Source of the DNA: VMCP01 sp964408945
Lineage (GTDB): Bacteria; Bacteroidota; Bacteroidia; NS11-12g; UBA955
Assembly: GCA_964408945.1 (NCBI GenBank)
Contig: CAYPBJ010000001.1
Coordinates: 62,001-126,000 of the forward strand
Length of the DNA: 64,000 nt
Direction of reading: 5' to 3'
A program made the translations under genes and the position numbers. Under the pieces are notes generated by a model. The model did no database searches and was not told where the DNA came from. It was given only the letters and a program-made list of their open reading frames with translations. Numbering within the stretch: the first letter of the stretch is position 1; the number at the start of each line of letters is the position of its first letter. Below, piece after piece: positions 16,596 to 25,412 of the stretch.

Positions 16596-17264
16596 TTACA
16601 AGACAATTTGCTCCTGAACTGACTTTGGGTGCGTGGCGTTTTCAACACAATAATCACCAATTTTAGTGCGCCTCAAATTGGTTAAGTAAGCACCTGAATT
16701 TAGAGCAATACCATAATCGCGGGCCAAAGATCTAATATAGGTACCCTTCCCGCATTTTACCCTGAAGTCTACTTGTGGCAATTCAATTCTTGTCAATTCA
16801 AACTCGTAAATGGTAATCAGTTTACTCTTAATTTCAGCGGTACCGCCTTTTCTAGCAATATCATAGGCTCTTTGTCCGTCAATCTTTACGGCCGAAAATA
16901 AGGGCGGAGTCTGCTGAATTTCACCCATGAATTGCTTAAGAGTTTCTTGTAATAACTCGGGGGTGATGTGCTCTGTAGGATATTTTGCATCAGTTTCGGT
17001 TTCAAGGTCGAAACTAGGTGTAGTTTCACCCAAAACGAAGGTGCCGGTGTATTCTTTGGGTTGGGCTTGAATTTCTTCAATTGATTTGGTCATTTTGCCT
17101 GTACACATAATGAGTAAACCTGTCGCCAAGGGGTCTAACGTACCCGCATGTCCAATTTTCTTACTCTTTAGTTCGTATTTTACCTTTTTGACCGCTTGGA
17201 AGGACGTCCACCCGAAGGGTTTATCAATCAAAATGACTCGGGCAGGTTCTGGGTTGTTCGACAC
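16596..17264 (-). CDS. truB: tRNA pseudouridine(55) synthase
   Basis: Converts U55 of the tRNA T-loop to pseudouridine. 222 aa with the catalytic G-H-A-G-T-L-D-P-L-A-T-G-L-L motif (Asp44), the N-terminal I-D-K-P-x-G-W-T-S-F and the C-G-K-G-T-Y-I-R-S-L motif near 190. It is short: the C-terminal PUA-like region of the ~300-aa enzymes is largely missing, as in other Bacteroidota. It follows the T9SS protein gene by 2 nt on the same strand. Confidence 0.95.
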   Translation of the reverse strand: MSNNPEPARVILIDKPFGWTSFQAVKKVKYELKSKKIGHAGTLDPLATGLLIMCTGKMTKSIEEIQAQPKEYTGTFVLGETTPSFDLETETDAKYPTEHITPELLQETLKQFMGEIQQTPPLFSAVKIDGQRAYDIARKGGTAEIKSKLITIYEFELTRIELPQVDFRVKCGKGTYIRSLARDYGIALNSGAYLTNLRRTKIGDYCVENATHPKSVQEQIVL

Positions 17265-17266
17265 GT

Positions 17267-19258
17267 TTATTCTATGATGATTTTTTGAGTATGAATGGCT
17301 TCTTTCTTGGGATGTTTTAGGCGCTCCAAATTGTCAATAGGTGTGTTTCTGTATAAATTCAAAACGTAAACACCGGGACTTAAATTGTGTGTGTGCAATC
17401 TGTAAATATTGGTGCCAGTTACGGGTGTGAAAATGAACGAATGTTGTCCGTGATCATTGGTAGAAGAAGCCCCCGATAATTTCGTCAATACACCCTGCAT
17501 GGTTTCATTGAGTTGGCCTTTCCATTCAATGTTTACAATGCCGTTGTTAGATGGTACCGGAAATATTCTCACGCTTGCAATGGGTTGTTTCCAAACGCTA
17601 TCGGCAATTTTAATTCTAGAAATGAAAGAACTCATGGCATTGTTGCGGCCATAACTTCCCACAGTATAAAAAACTCCCGGTTCATTGAATTTCCATTGGA
17701 TGCCCTCATAATCGCCCCATCTCTGCATGTCAGGGTCAATTCCAAAATAGGCAATTCGCGTTTGTCCTTCTTTGATTTTGAGGAAATCAGAATATTCACC
17801 GTAACGATTTTGATAAATTACTCCCATTCCAGGCATGTGATATTGGGAAGTGTAAACTGCTGTGGTTATTGTACTAGGATCTCCATTTCGGTCACTTACG
17901 AAAGCCATTGCAGGGTAACCAAATTCCAAGGAGTCATGAGTGATTAGGTGTGAACGAATGTCGGCATCCCAAGAAAAGCTACTCACAAAATTTGGTTTTT
18001 TGATGTAAACATGCGAATGCATAAGGTGGGCTTGTTTGGTTTCGAAATTCATGGAATTCTGCATGAATTGAATGTGGTCACCATCTCTAATTGCCGTTAA
18101 AACTCGGGTATCATTTGTTCGAAGTCTAAATTTAAAACCTGTATCTGGTTGTAAAGCATTTGGAGGGAAGCCATAAAATTGATTGGTTTTGAGCGCTAAC
18201 AACTCATGCGAGGCCATCCCACTGGCTTGAGTGTTTGTAATTTTATGGATGTAAACGGTGTCATTTTTTTCGGAAACAGACTTCACACTCACAAAATAGT
18301 TGTCAGTGCCGTTTGGCATAGGTCCGTTTTGTGCGGGACATATATTTCGAACAATGACGCCGTTGTGCTTTATGTTTGTATACACGTTTTTCCTGAGGGA
18401 TATTCCTTCGTAACCATCCGATTTTCGAAGTTGCCAAATGAGAGATTCTCTGAATCCTTCTTCCCAACTCGCTCCGTTCCCCAAGAGATTTACGGTGAAA
18501 AACAAGTCTTCCTTGGTTTGTGAAACAATAGGATAATCACTCCAAACGCTATCACCCACGGGGTTGCCGGTAACCATATAAACGTTCCAAGGTTTCAATG
18601 GATCTCCAGCGCTGGAAAATCCTACAACAATAAAACTTGTTTTATCGGTGGTACCGTGCATATAAAGCACAATAAAGCGGTCTTCATAAGGGTCATAAAC
18701 CACCCTAGGGTCATAAATTCTATCTAAAGTGGGGAGGTTGTCAACTTTGTTATTGGTATTAGGATAGAATTGCAATGACCATGATTTGATGACCTTCCCA
18801 GTATCGTTATGAACTCTGATGGTGGTATTCATCACCGAAATAATTTGGCCGTTGTTGGCCACCGCAATGTGGTTGTCATTGGGAGTGCCGGTGCCCAGAA
18901 ATCCATTGATGTTTTTTTGGATTTCAGGGTTCAATGAAACTGGATTAGCTGCTTCAGAACCATGAACGCTGCGTTTTTTGATGTTTTTAGACTTTAAAAA
19001 CTCCGTTCTTTCGTCGTTTATTTTTTTTGCGGTGGATGCTTTGATTCCGCCCGGCAACGGCATTTCTCTTGATTTTTCGGTTAATGGTTCTACCCACAAA
19101 TTGGGGACAGAATCTGGATAGAAAATATTGTGTCGTGGAGTAATCAAATCGCGAATTACTTTCGTTTCCGAAGTTTGCGCATTCAATGAAGTGGAAAATA
19201 AGTATATACAAGAAGCGATAATTGCAAAGTAATTTGATTTCATAGGCTTTTGATTCAT
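17267..19258 (-). CDS. large secreted protein with T9SS C-terminal sorting domain
   Basis: 663 aa. A signal peptide (a second Met at 19243 gives a tighter one, ending L-N-A-Q) precedes a long beta-rich domain with repeated Y-D-P-x-x-D-R-F and G-F-S-S-A-G-D-P segments suggestive of a beta-propeller. The last ~90 residues (I-F-P-V-P-S-N-N-G then G-V-Y-V-L-N-L-Y) form a type A T9SS sorting domain, so it is exported to the cell surface. Activity is unknown. It lies between murB and truB with gaps of 6 and 2 nt, most likely one transcript, an odd partnership. Confidence 0.8.
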   Translation of the reverse strand: MNQKPMKSNYFAIIASCIYLFSTSLNAQTSETKVIRDLITPRHNIFYPDSVPNLWVEPLTEKSREMPLPGGIKASTAKKINDERTEFLKSKNIKKRSVHGSEAANPVSLNPEIQKNINGFLGTGTPNDNHIAVANNGQIISVMNTTIRVHNDTGKVIKSWSLQFYPNTNNKVDNLPTLDRIYDPRVVYDPYEDRFIVLYMHGTTDKTSFIVVGFSSAGDPLKPWNVYMVTGNPVGDSVWSDYPIVSQTKEDLFFTVNLLGNGASWEEGFRESLIWQLRKSDGYEGISLRKNVYTNIKHNGVIVRNICPAQNGPMPNGTDNYFVSVKSVSEKNDTVYIHKITNTQASGMASHELLALKTNQFYGFPPNALQPDTGFKFRLRTNDTRVLTAIRDGDHIQFMQNSMNFETKQAHLMHSHVYIKKPNFVSSFSWDADIRSHLITHDSLEFGYPAMAFVSDRNGDPSTITTAVYTSQYHMPGMGVIYQNRYGEYSDFLKIKEGQTRIAYFGIDPDMQRWGDYEGIQWKFNEPGVFYTVGSYGRNNAMSSFISRIKIADSVWKQPIASVRIFPVPSNNGIVNIEWKGQLNETMQGVLTKLSGASSTNDHGQHSFIFTPVTGTNIYRLHTHNLSPGVYVLNLYRNTPIDNLERLKHPKKEAIHTQKIIIE

Positions 19259-19264
19259 ACGAAT

Positions 19265-20278
19265 TTACCAAATATTCACTTCGAATTCTAGGTGCACGCC
19301 GAATTTCTTTGCAACATCTTTTTGTATATCAGTGGCAAGTTCTTGAATTTGATCCCCTGATCCTCCGCCATAATGAACCAAAACCAAGGCTTGTTTTTCA
19401 TGTACTCCAACATGAGATCTTTTATGGCCCTTCCAACCAGATTTTTCGATGAGCCAAGCTGCAGGGATTTTCACCATAGATTCCGAGGCTGGGAATATTT
19501 TTAAATCAGCATGAGTAGATTGGATTTTTTCAGCTATCGATTTTTCAATAACTGGGTTTTTGAAAAACGAACCCGAATTTCCCAGTATAGCAGGATCAGG
19601 TAATTTTGATTGTCGTATTTCAATTACTGCATTGCTTACATCTTTGATGGTGGGATTCAAGACGTTTTTTTGGTTCAATGTGTTTTGAATGTCTCCGTAT
19701 TGGGTGTTTATTTTTGCTATTTTACTAAGTCTTAATATAACGGATGTAATGATGTATTTTCCTTTGCCTTGTTGTTTGAAATAGCTATCTCTATATCCAA
19801 ATTGGCATTGATCAAGATTGAAATTTTCAATTTCTCCTGTCTCAATATTGAATGCTTTGAGAGCTTCAAATACGTCTTTCAGTTCTGAGCCGTAAGCTCC
19901 AATATTTTGGATGGGTGCTGCCCCAATACAGCCAGGAATAAGACTCATGTTTTCAATTCCATACCATTCATTTTCAACGCAGTACAAAACACATTGGTGC
20001 CAATTTTCACCGGCCCCGAATTCAACACATACATACTCGTCGGTTTCTTGAATTTTTTCAATTCCTGGGATTCTGATTAGCAAAATGGGCTCTTGAATGT
20101 TTTGAGTGAGTAGCAAATTTGACCCGCCGCTAATGACTCTGAATGGGGACTTGAAAAACTCTTCGGCATAGAGTTTTTTAAGTTGATCTTTGTTCTCAAT
20201 TTTAATCAGTTCAGATCCATGAACATCAAACCCAAAAGTATTGTAGGGTAACAATGAGGTATTTACTTCTGAAAGCAC
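19265..20278 (-). CDS. murB: UDP-N-acetylenolpyruvoylglucosamine reductase
   Basis: FAD/NADPH enzyme that makes UDP-MurNAc for peptidoglycan. 337 aa with a PCMH-type FAD domain (G-G-S-N-L-L-L near 44; I-P-G-C-I-G-A-A-P-I-Q-N-I-G-A-Y-G near 115-130), the Y-R-x-S-Y-F-K segment near 165, the catalytic-Ser motif G-N-S-G-S-F-F-K-N-P near 230, and the terminal H-V-G-V-H-E-K-Q-A-L. The Tyr-containing loop makes it a type I-like enzyme. First gene of the minus-strand block murB-T9SS protein-truB. Confidence 0.96.
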   Translation of the reverse strand: MLSEVNTSLLPYNTFGFDVHGSELIKIENKDQLKKLYAEEFFKSPFRVISGGSNLLLTQNIQEPILLIRIPGIEKIQETDEYVCVEFGAGENWHQCVLYCVENEWYGIENMSLIPGCIGAAPIQNIGAYGSELKDVFEALKAFNIETGEIENFNLDQCQFGYRDSYFKQQGKGKYIITSVILRLSKIAKINTQYGDIQNTLNQKNVLNPTIKDVSNAVIEIRQSKLPDPAILGNSGSFFKNPVIEKSIAEKIQSTHADLKIFPASESMVKIPAAWLIEKSGWKGHKRSHVGVHEKQALVLVHYGGGSGDQIQELATDIQKDVAKKFGVHLEFEVNIW

Positions 20279-20376
20279 GCTGCAATTTACGTCTGTGGCG
20301 TTCGGCTTGCCAAATATTTAATTTTTTTTGTTGATTGTTTCAAACATATTGAAGGGTGTTTTGTTTAATCATTAGT

Positions 20377-20832
20377 ATGAATGCTTTGACAAATACTTTG
20401 GTGTTTTTAGGGTTTTTTATTTTCATGGAGGCATTTGCTTGGTTTACTCACAAATATGTGATGCACGGATTTATGTGGATCTGGCACAAAAGCCATCATG
20501 AACCAAGACACGGAGCCTTTGAATTGAATGATTTGTTCGGATTCATGTTTGCATTACCCTCAGTTATTTTAATTGTGTTGGGTTCAGACGGATTTGATTG
20601 GAGATTTTTTGCTGGATTGGGAATAGCCGGTTATGGATTGGCCTATTTTCTAGTTCACGATGTATTTGTTCATCAAAGGGTTAAGTGGTTAAAAAGAACC
20701 AATCAACCTTATTTCCGCGCCATGCGCATGACTCACCATTTACACCATGCCGTGCATTCTAAACAGGGTGCAGAAGCATTTGGTTTCTTATTTGTATTAC
20801 CTAAATTCTATAAACGCTTCAATGGCAAATAA
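20377..20832 (+). CDS. crtZ: beta-carotene hydroxylase (fatty-acid-hydroxylase-superfamily type)
   Basis: 151 aa from ATG 20377 (a GTG at 20356 is less likely). Di-iron hydroxylase with the full histidine set: H-K-Y-V-M-H near 25, H-K-S-H-H-E-P-R-H-G near 37, H-D-V-F-V-H near 107 and H-H-L-H-H near 125. Four hydrophobic helices anchor it in the membrane. It adds hydroxyl groups at C3 of beta-ionone rings. It overlaps crtI by 11 bp, so crtZ-crtI-crtB form one operon. Confidence 0.93.
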   Translation: MNALTNTLVFLGFFIFMEAFAWFTHKYVMHGFMWIWHKSHHEPRHGAFELNDLFGFMFALPSVILIVLGSDGFDWRFFAGLGIAGYGLAYFLVHDVFVHQRVKWLKRTNQPYFRAMRMTHHLHHAVHSKQGAEAFGFLFVLPKFYKRFNGK

Positions 20833-22306
20833 AACAGTTACAATAGTAGGGGCAGGACTCGGTTCTTTAGCAACAGCACTTCGACTTTCTTACAAGGGGT
20901 ATCAAGTGCATATTTTGGAAAAGCAGGAAAGGGCCGGAGGTCGTTTGAATTTGCTAGAGAAGGATGGATTTACCTTTGATATTGGTCCTTCGTTCTTTTC
21001 AATGAGTTATGAATTTAGAGAGTTGTTTGACAGTATTGGTGAACCCATACCCTTTGAGTTGGTAGAGTTAAATCCTTTATACACAGTCAATATGGCGGGC
21101 CAAGATAGGGTATTTCAAATCTATAAAGACCTTGGAAAGTTGGCAGAGGAGTTTAAGGGAATTGAAGATGATTTTGAAGTAAAGGCTCGTAAATACTTAA
21201 AAGGAGCTCGTGAAATCTTCCATGATACCGAGTACAAAGTTATCAAAAAGAACTTCGATAGCATTCTAGGATTTTTGATGTCAATGGCAACTGTGCCTAT
21301 GAAACATTTGCCCAAAATGTTTAGGACCTTTTGGGAGGAATTGGAGAGACATTTTGATTCAGAGGAAGTAAAAATTATTTTTTCATTAGTGGCTTTCTTC
21401 TTGGGTGCTACTCCATTCAATACTCCATCGGTCTATAATTTGTTGAATTACACAGAGCTTGAACATGATGGATACTGGAATGTGAAAGGTGGAATGTATA
21501 AAATTGTTGATGGAATACTTGGATTACTAGATAAAAAAGGAGTAACCATTCAGTACAACACCGAAATTAAATCAGTAAAACACAATGGTGGAAAACTTAC
21601 ATCGGTGATGGATCAAAACGGTAAGGAGTACTCTTCTGATGTGTTTGTGATAAATGCAGATGCGGCTTGGTTCCGTGGACATTTCTTGGGTAGAAAGAAA
21701 TATTCAGTAGAAAAGTTAGATAAGTTGGAATGGACTTTGGCTCCTTTCACCATTTATTTGGGTATCAAGGGACAAATTCCGGGAATACATCACCACAATT
21801 ATTTCTTGGGAGATAATTTCAAAGGATATGCGGATACCATTTTCCGCAGCAGCGTGGCCCCTAAAAAGCCATATTACTACGTGAATGTTGCTAGTAAAAG
21901 CAATCCTGAATGTGCTCCGGAAGGGTGTGAGAATTTGTTCATTCTATGTCCTGTTCCAGACAGGCGAGTAAAGCCCAATTGGGATGATGCAGATTCATTG
22001 GTTGACGAGATCATTGAAGATCTTGGAAGCCGAGTGAAGTTTGATATTAAAAACAATATTTTAACCAAAGTTGTTTATACACCTATTGAATGGGAGTCAA
22101 TGTTCAATTTGTATCGCGGCAGCGGCTTAGGTCTTGCGCACGGATTAAATCAAATTGGAGCATTTAGACCATCCAATAAAGACGAAGAATTAGATAATCT
22201 TTATTACGTTGGCGCAAGTACTACACCAGGTACAGGTCTTCCGATTGTAGTGATTGGTTCAAAATTAATCTTAGAAAGAATAGAAAATGAGCATCCAACT
22301 GTTTGA
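20822..22306 (+). CDS. crtI: phytoene desaturase
   Basis: 494 aa from ATG 20822. A dinucleotide-binding G-A-G-L-G-S-L-A near residue 10 is followed by E-K-Q-E-R-A-G-G-R-L, the CrtI-type FAD site. The C-terminus has the bacterial desaturase signature (Y-Y-V-G-A-S-T-T-P-G-T-G-L-P). It turns phytoene into lycopene through successive desaturations at the membrane. It overlaps crtZ by 11 bp and crtB by 20 bp, pointing to translational coupling. Confidence 0.94.
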   Translation: MANKTVTIVGAGLGSLATALRLSYKGYQVHILEKQERAGGRLNLLEKDGFTFDIGPSFFSMSYEFRELFDSIGEPIPFELVELNPLYTVNMAGQDRVFQIYKDLGKLAEEFKGIEDDFEVKARKYLKGAREIFHDTEYKVIKKNFDSILGFLMSMATVPMKHLPKMFRTFWEELERHFDSEEVKIIFSLVAFFLGATPFNTPSVYNLLNYTELEHDGYWNVKGGMYKIVDGILGLLDKKGVTIQYNTEIKSVKHNGGKLTSVMDQNGKEYSSDVFVINADAAWFRGHFLGRKKYSVEKLDKLEWTLAPFTIYLGIKGQIPGIHHHNYFLGDNFKGYADTIFRSSVAPKKPYYYVNVASKSNPECAPEGCENLFILCPVPDRRVKPNWDDADSLVDEIIEDLGSRVKFDIKNNILTKVVYTPIEWESMFNLYRGSGLGLAHGLNQIGAFRPSNKDEELDNLYYVGASTTPGTGLPIVVIGSKLILERIENEHPTV

Positions 22307-23126
22307 TAAAACCTCTAAACAAATCAGTAGACAAGTGTCGCTGAACTATTCGACCAGTTTTTCGTTGGGAATCAGGTTGTTGGCAAAAGATTATCGATGG
22401 GCCGTTTTTGCGGTTTATGGTTTTGTTCGATTGGCAGACGAGATCGTTGACACGTTCCATGGTTTCGACAAAGAGCGTTTGTTGCGCAACTTTAAAAAGG
22501 AAACGTATCAAGCCATTGAAGATGGAATATCAACAAATCCCATTCTGCATTCATTCCAAATGGCGGCAAATCAATTTGGTATTACCCATGAGCTCATTGA
22601 ACCATTTTTTCTCAGTATGGAAGAAGACCTTACCAAAAACACTCATGATCATGGTTCTTATGACCAGTATATTTATGGAAGTGCAGAGGTAGTGGGATTG
22701 ATGTGCTTGAGAATTTTTTGTCAAGGCAATCAAGAGCATTACGGTCAGTTGCTTCCTTATGCAAGAAGTTTAGGTGCTGCTTTTCAAAAGGTGAATTTTT
22801 TGAGGGATATAAAAAGCGATATTGAAGAACGCGGGAGAGTATATTTTCCGAATGTTGATTTTCAATATTTTTCCGATACAGATAAACTTCACATCATTGA
22901 AGAGGTTAGAAAAGACTTTGATCACGCATTCATTGGAATAAAAAAATTGCCCATTGGATGTAGATTGGGAGTACATACAGCCTACATTTATTATCTAAAA
23001 TTGTTGGAAAAAATAGAACGTACAACGGCTACAGATATTTTAAATAGCCGAATTCGCATACCAAACTCTCAAAAGTTGGTTTTGCTTGCGCGCAGTTATG
23101 TGCGTGAAAAGTTGATGTCGGCGTAA
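22287..23126 (+). CDS. crtB: phytoene synthase
   Basis: 279-aa all-helical squalene/phytoene synthase that condenses two geranylgeranyl-PP. The first Asp motif D-E-I-V-D is near residue 51 and the second, D-I-K-S-D-x-x-E-R-G-R-V-Y-F-P, near 176. Last gene of the crtZ-crtI-crtB operon. No GGPP synthase (crtE) is in the window. A G-rich heptad array starts 1 nt after the stop codon and runs into an assembly gap. Confidence 0.95.
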   Translation: MSIQLFDKTSKQISRQVSLNYSTSFSLGIRLLAKDYRWAVFAVYGFVRLADEIVDTFHGFDKERLLRNFKKETYQAIEDGISTNPILHSFQMAANQFGITHELIEPFFLSMEEDLTKNTHDHGSYDQYIYGSAEVVGLMCLRIFCQGNQEHYGQLLPYARSLGAAFQKVNFLRDIKSDIEERGRVYFPNVDFQYFSDTDKLHIIEEVRKDFDHAFIGIKKLPIGCRLGVHTAYIYYLKLLEKIERTTATDILNSRIRIPNSQKLVLLARSYVREKLMSA

Positions 23127-23141
23127 GGGTTACGGGTTACG
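23127..23141 (+). repeat. G-rich heptad array after crtB, interrupted by gap
   Basis: Two units of GGTTACG (23128-23141) follow the crtB stop by 1 nt and run straight into the N gap. The unit is the same as in the dnaN-yggS array. Confidence 0.8.
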
Positions 23142-23241
23142 NNNNNNNNNNNNNNNNNNNNNNNNNNNNNNNNNNNNNNNNNNNNNNNNNNNNNNNNNNN
23201 NNNNNNNNNNNNNNNNNNNNNNNNNNNNNNNNNNNNNNNNN
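23142..23241. other. assembly gap (100 N)
   Basis: Exactly 100 N, a conventional placeholder of unknown true length. It abuts heptad units on the left and the radA stop codon on the right. Confidence 0.98.
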
Positions 23242-24597
23242 TTAGCCGAAGAGCCAAGAAAAAACCTCATCTACTTTTCCGAATTCGTGTACGCGTATTT
23301 TGCGGTTGGAGTCAGCAGATACTTTGTTGTATTTCGATATTATGATGTCTGTAAATCCTAGTTTCTCTGCCTCGGTAATGCGTTGTTCAGCACGTTGAAC
23401 CGCTCTTACTTCCCCAGAAAGCCCTACTTCGGCGGAGAAAACGTAGCCTTGTGGTAGTGATATTCCTTGGTAGCTGCTCATGATTGCAGATATCAGAGGG
23501 AGATCTAATGCTGGGTCTTCCAGTCGCAGGCCGCCAGCTAAATTTACAAATACATCTTGTTGACCTAATCTGAATCCACATCGTTTTTCTAAAACCGCTA
23601 ACAACATATTGAGTCTTCGGAGGTCAAATCCGGTAGCAGAACGTTGGGGTGTTCCGTAGACAGCGGTACTAACCAAAGATTGAACTTCGAGCAATAGGGG
23701 ACGGATTCCTTCGAGGACGCATCCCACAGAAATGCCGCTGAGAGCTTCGTCGCGTTGAGCGAGCCAAATTTCGGAGGGGTTCTTCACGGGTATAAGTCCA
23801 GAGCCTTGCATTTCGTAGATGCCCAGTTCGTGGGTGCTTCCAAATCTATTTTTTAAGGTTCTGAGGATTCTATATATATGGTGACGGTCACCTTCAAATT
23901 GAAGCACGGTATCAACCATGTGCTCCAGTAATTTGGGACCTGCAATTGCACCGTCTTTGGTGATATGCCCAATCAAGAAAACCGGTGTCTGAGTTTCTTT
24001 GGCGAATTGGAGAAGTTTACCCGTGCATTCTCTGATTTGAGAAATGCTGCCGGGAGTGGCTTCAAGTTGGTCAGAATATAGGGTTTGAATGGAGTCTACT
24101 ACGAGTAAATCGGGCTTTGACTGTTCTAAATGTTCTAAAATATTCTCAAGTAGTGTTTCAGTAAGCACTTGGCAACCCTCATTGGTAATGCCAATGCGCT
24201 CTGCGCGCATTTTGATTTGGGTTTCACTTTCTTCGCCACTAACATAAAGTACGTTGGCCTGCGTTTGAAGGGCCATTTGAAGGAGTAATGTGCTTTTGCC
24301 TATACCGGGTTCACCGCCTAATAGAATGATTGAGCCGGCAACAACCCCTCCGCCCAAAACTAAGTTTAACTCGCTGTCGCTGAGTATCCATCGCTCTTGT
24401 TCAAGAGTTTGAATTTCATTGATAGGAGTGGGTGACACTATTTTCCTGCTGCTTTTTTTCCATGCTTGTACATTGTTGGATGGTTTCATTTCTTCCGATA
24501 GGGTGTTCCATTGGTTGCAACCCGGACATTTCCCGATCCATTTGGGACTTTCAAATCCGCATGAGCGGCAATAAAAAGCAGTTTTTTGTTTGGCCAT
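23242..24597 (-). CDS. radA: DNA repair protein RadA/Sms
   Basis: 451 aa from ATG 24597. N-terminal zinc finger with Cys10/13/24/27, a RecA-like ATPase (Walker A G-G-E-P-G-I-G-K-S-T near 96), the K-N-R-F-G-S RadA motif near 255, and the Lon-like C-terminal domain. It drives branch migration in recombination. The start is supported by a TATTTTTG box (24606-24613) ending 8 nt upstream. The stop codon touches the assembly gap but is intact. Confidence 0.96.
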   Translation of the reverse strand: MAKQKTAFYCRSCGFESPKWIGKCPGCNQWNTLSEEMKPSNNVQAWKKSSRKIVSPTPINEIQTLEQERWILSDSELNLVLGGGVVAGSIILLGGEPGIGKSTLLLQMALQTQANVLYVSGEESETQIKMRAERIGITNEGCQVLTETLLENILEHLEQSKPDLLVVDSIQTLYSDQLEATPGSISQIRECTGKLLQFAKETQTPVFLIGHITKDGAIAGPKLLEHMVDTVLQFEGDRHHIYRILRTLKNRFGSTHELGIYEMQGSGLIPVKNPSEIWLAQRDEALSGISVGCVLEGIRPLLLEVQSLVSTAVYGTPQRSATGFDLRRLNMLLAVLEKRCGFRLGQQDVFVNLAGGLRLEDPALDLPLISAIMSSYQGISLPQGYVFSAEVGLSGEVRAVQRAEQRITEAEKLGFTDIIISKYNKVSADSNRKIRVHEFGKVDEVFSWLFG

Positions 24598-24605
24598 CTT
24601 AAGAG

Positions 24606-24613
24606 CAAAAATA
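24606..24613 (-). promoter_or_regulatory. -7 box of radA
   Basis: TATTTTTG on the minus strand, ending 8 nt before the radA ATG. No clear -33. Confidence 0.5.
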
Positions 24614-24693
24614 AGGTTTGGTAAAGTTAAAGAGACTATCGATAAAGAATGAAAGTATTCGACAGGTAATTTAGAGTTATTCCAAATAATTCG

Positions 24694-24701
24694 TAATTTT
24701 G
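24694..24701 (+). promoter_or_regulatory. -7 box of nfu
   Basis: TAATTTTG, 45 nt before the nfu ATG, so this gene keeps a real leader. The -33 is not clear. Confidence 0.45.
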
Positions 24702-24746
24702 TATTTGTAAAAAACAAAGAAAAGTCCCTCTAAAATCAATAAAATC

Positions 24747-25316
24747 ATGGAAAAAAGCATCAATGACATTGTAACGGTATACGCAGAGGCTACACCTAAT
24801 CCTGAGAGTATGAAATTTGTGGCAAACAGAATGTTGTTGCCCAATGACAGCGCTGATTTTAGAAACAAAGAAAAAGCTGAAAGTTCTCCATTGGCCAAGG
24901 CTTTGTTTGAGATGAATTTCGTTCAAGGTGTATTTATCATGAATAATTTTGTGAGTATCACCAAAAACGGAGAATATGAATGGTTCGATTTAATTCCTGA
25001 TTTGAGAAACTTTTTTACTGAGTGGCTAGAACAAGGAAAAGAGATTGTAAGTCCCAAGAAAGAACTATCTGAAGAAGAAGAAACCGAAATAGAGCGCAAA
25101 ATCAAACAATTGCTTGAAGATCACGTTCGCCCGGCAGTAGAAATGGACGGCGGAGCCATTGATTTTAAGTCCTTCAAAGACGGCATTGTAACGGTGGAAT
25201 TAAAGGGTAGTTGCAGTGGTTGTCCATCATCAACAATGACGTTGAAATCTGGAATAGAGAATTTATTGAAGCGCATGGTTCCAGAAGTGGAATCTGTTGA
25301 AGCATACGGTGTATAG
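24747..25316 (+). CDS. NifU/Nfu-type iron-sulfur scaffold protein
   Basis: 189 aa. The N-terminal Nfu domain (about 9-95) has the Y-A-E-A-T-P-N-P-x-S-M-K-F signature and the C-terminal NifU domain (about 112-187) has the C-S-G-C-P-S-S site (Cys156 and Cys159) that holds a [4Fe-4S] cluster for delivery to apo-proteins. It is divergent from radA with a 149-nt gap. The C-terminal VEMDGG segment is typical. Confidence 0.92.
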   Translation: MEKSINDIVTVYAEATPNPESMKFVANRMLLPNDSADFRNKEKAESSPLAKALFEMNFVQGVFIMNNFVSITKNGEYEWFDLIPDLRNFFTEWLEQGKEIVSPKKELSEEEETEIERKIKQLLEDHVRPAVEMDGGAIDFKSFKDGIVTVELKGSCSGCPSSTMTLKSGIENLLKRMVPEVESVEAYGV

Positions 25317-25366
25317 TTGTGTAAAACTATTAATCATCTTTTAAAAAGCACACAACTCTTTTCTTT
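25315..25366 (+). terminator. possible terminator after nfu
   Basis: An 8-bp inverted repeat (AGTTGTGT at 25315-25322 with ACACAACT at 25350-25357) is followed by a T-rich stretch. The 27-nt loop makes this weak. Confidence 0.3.
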
Positions 25367-25412
25367 TTAGAGGAAAAAGACACATATTTGTCGAAATACT
25401 ATTTTCGCATAT

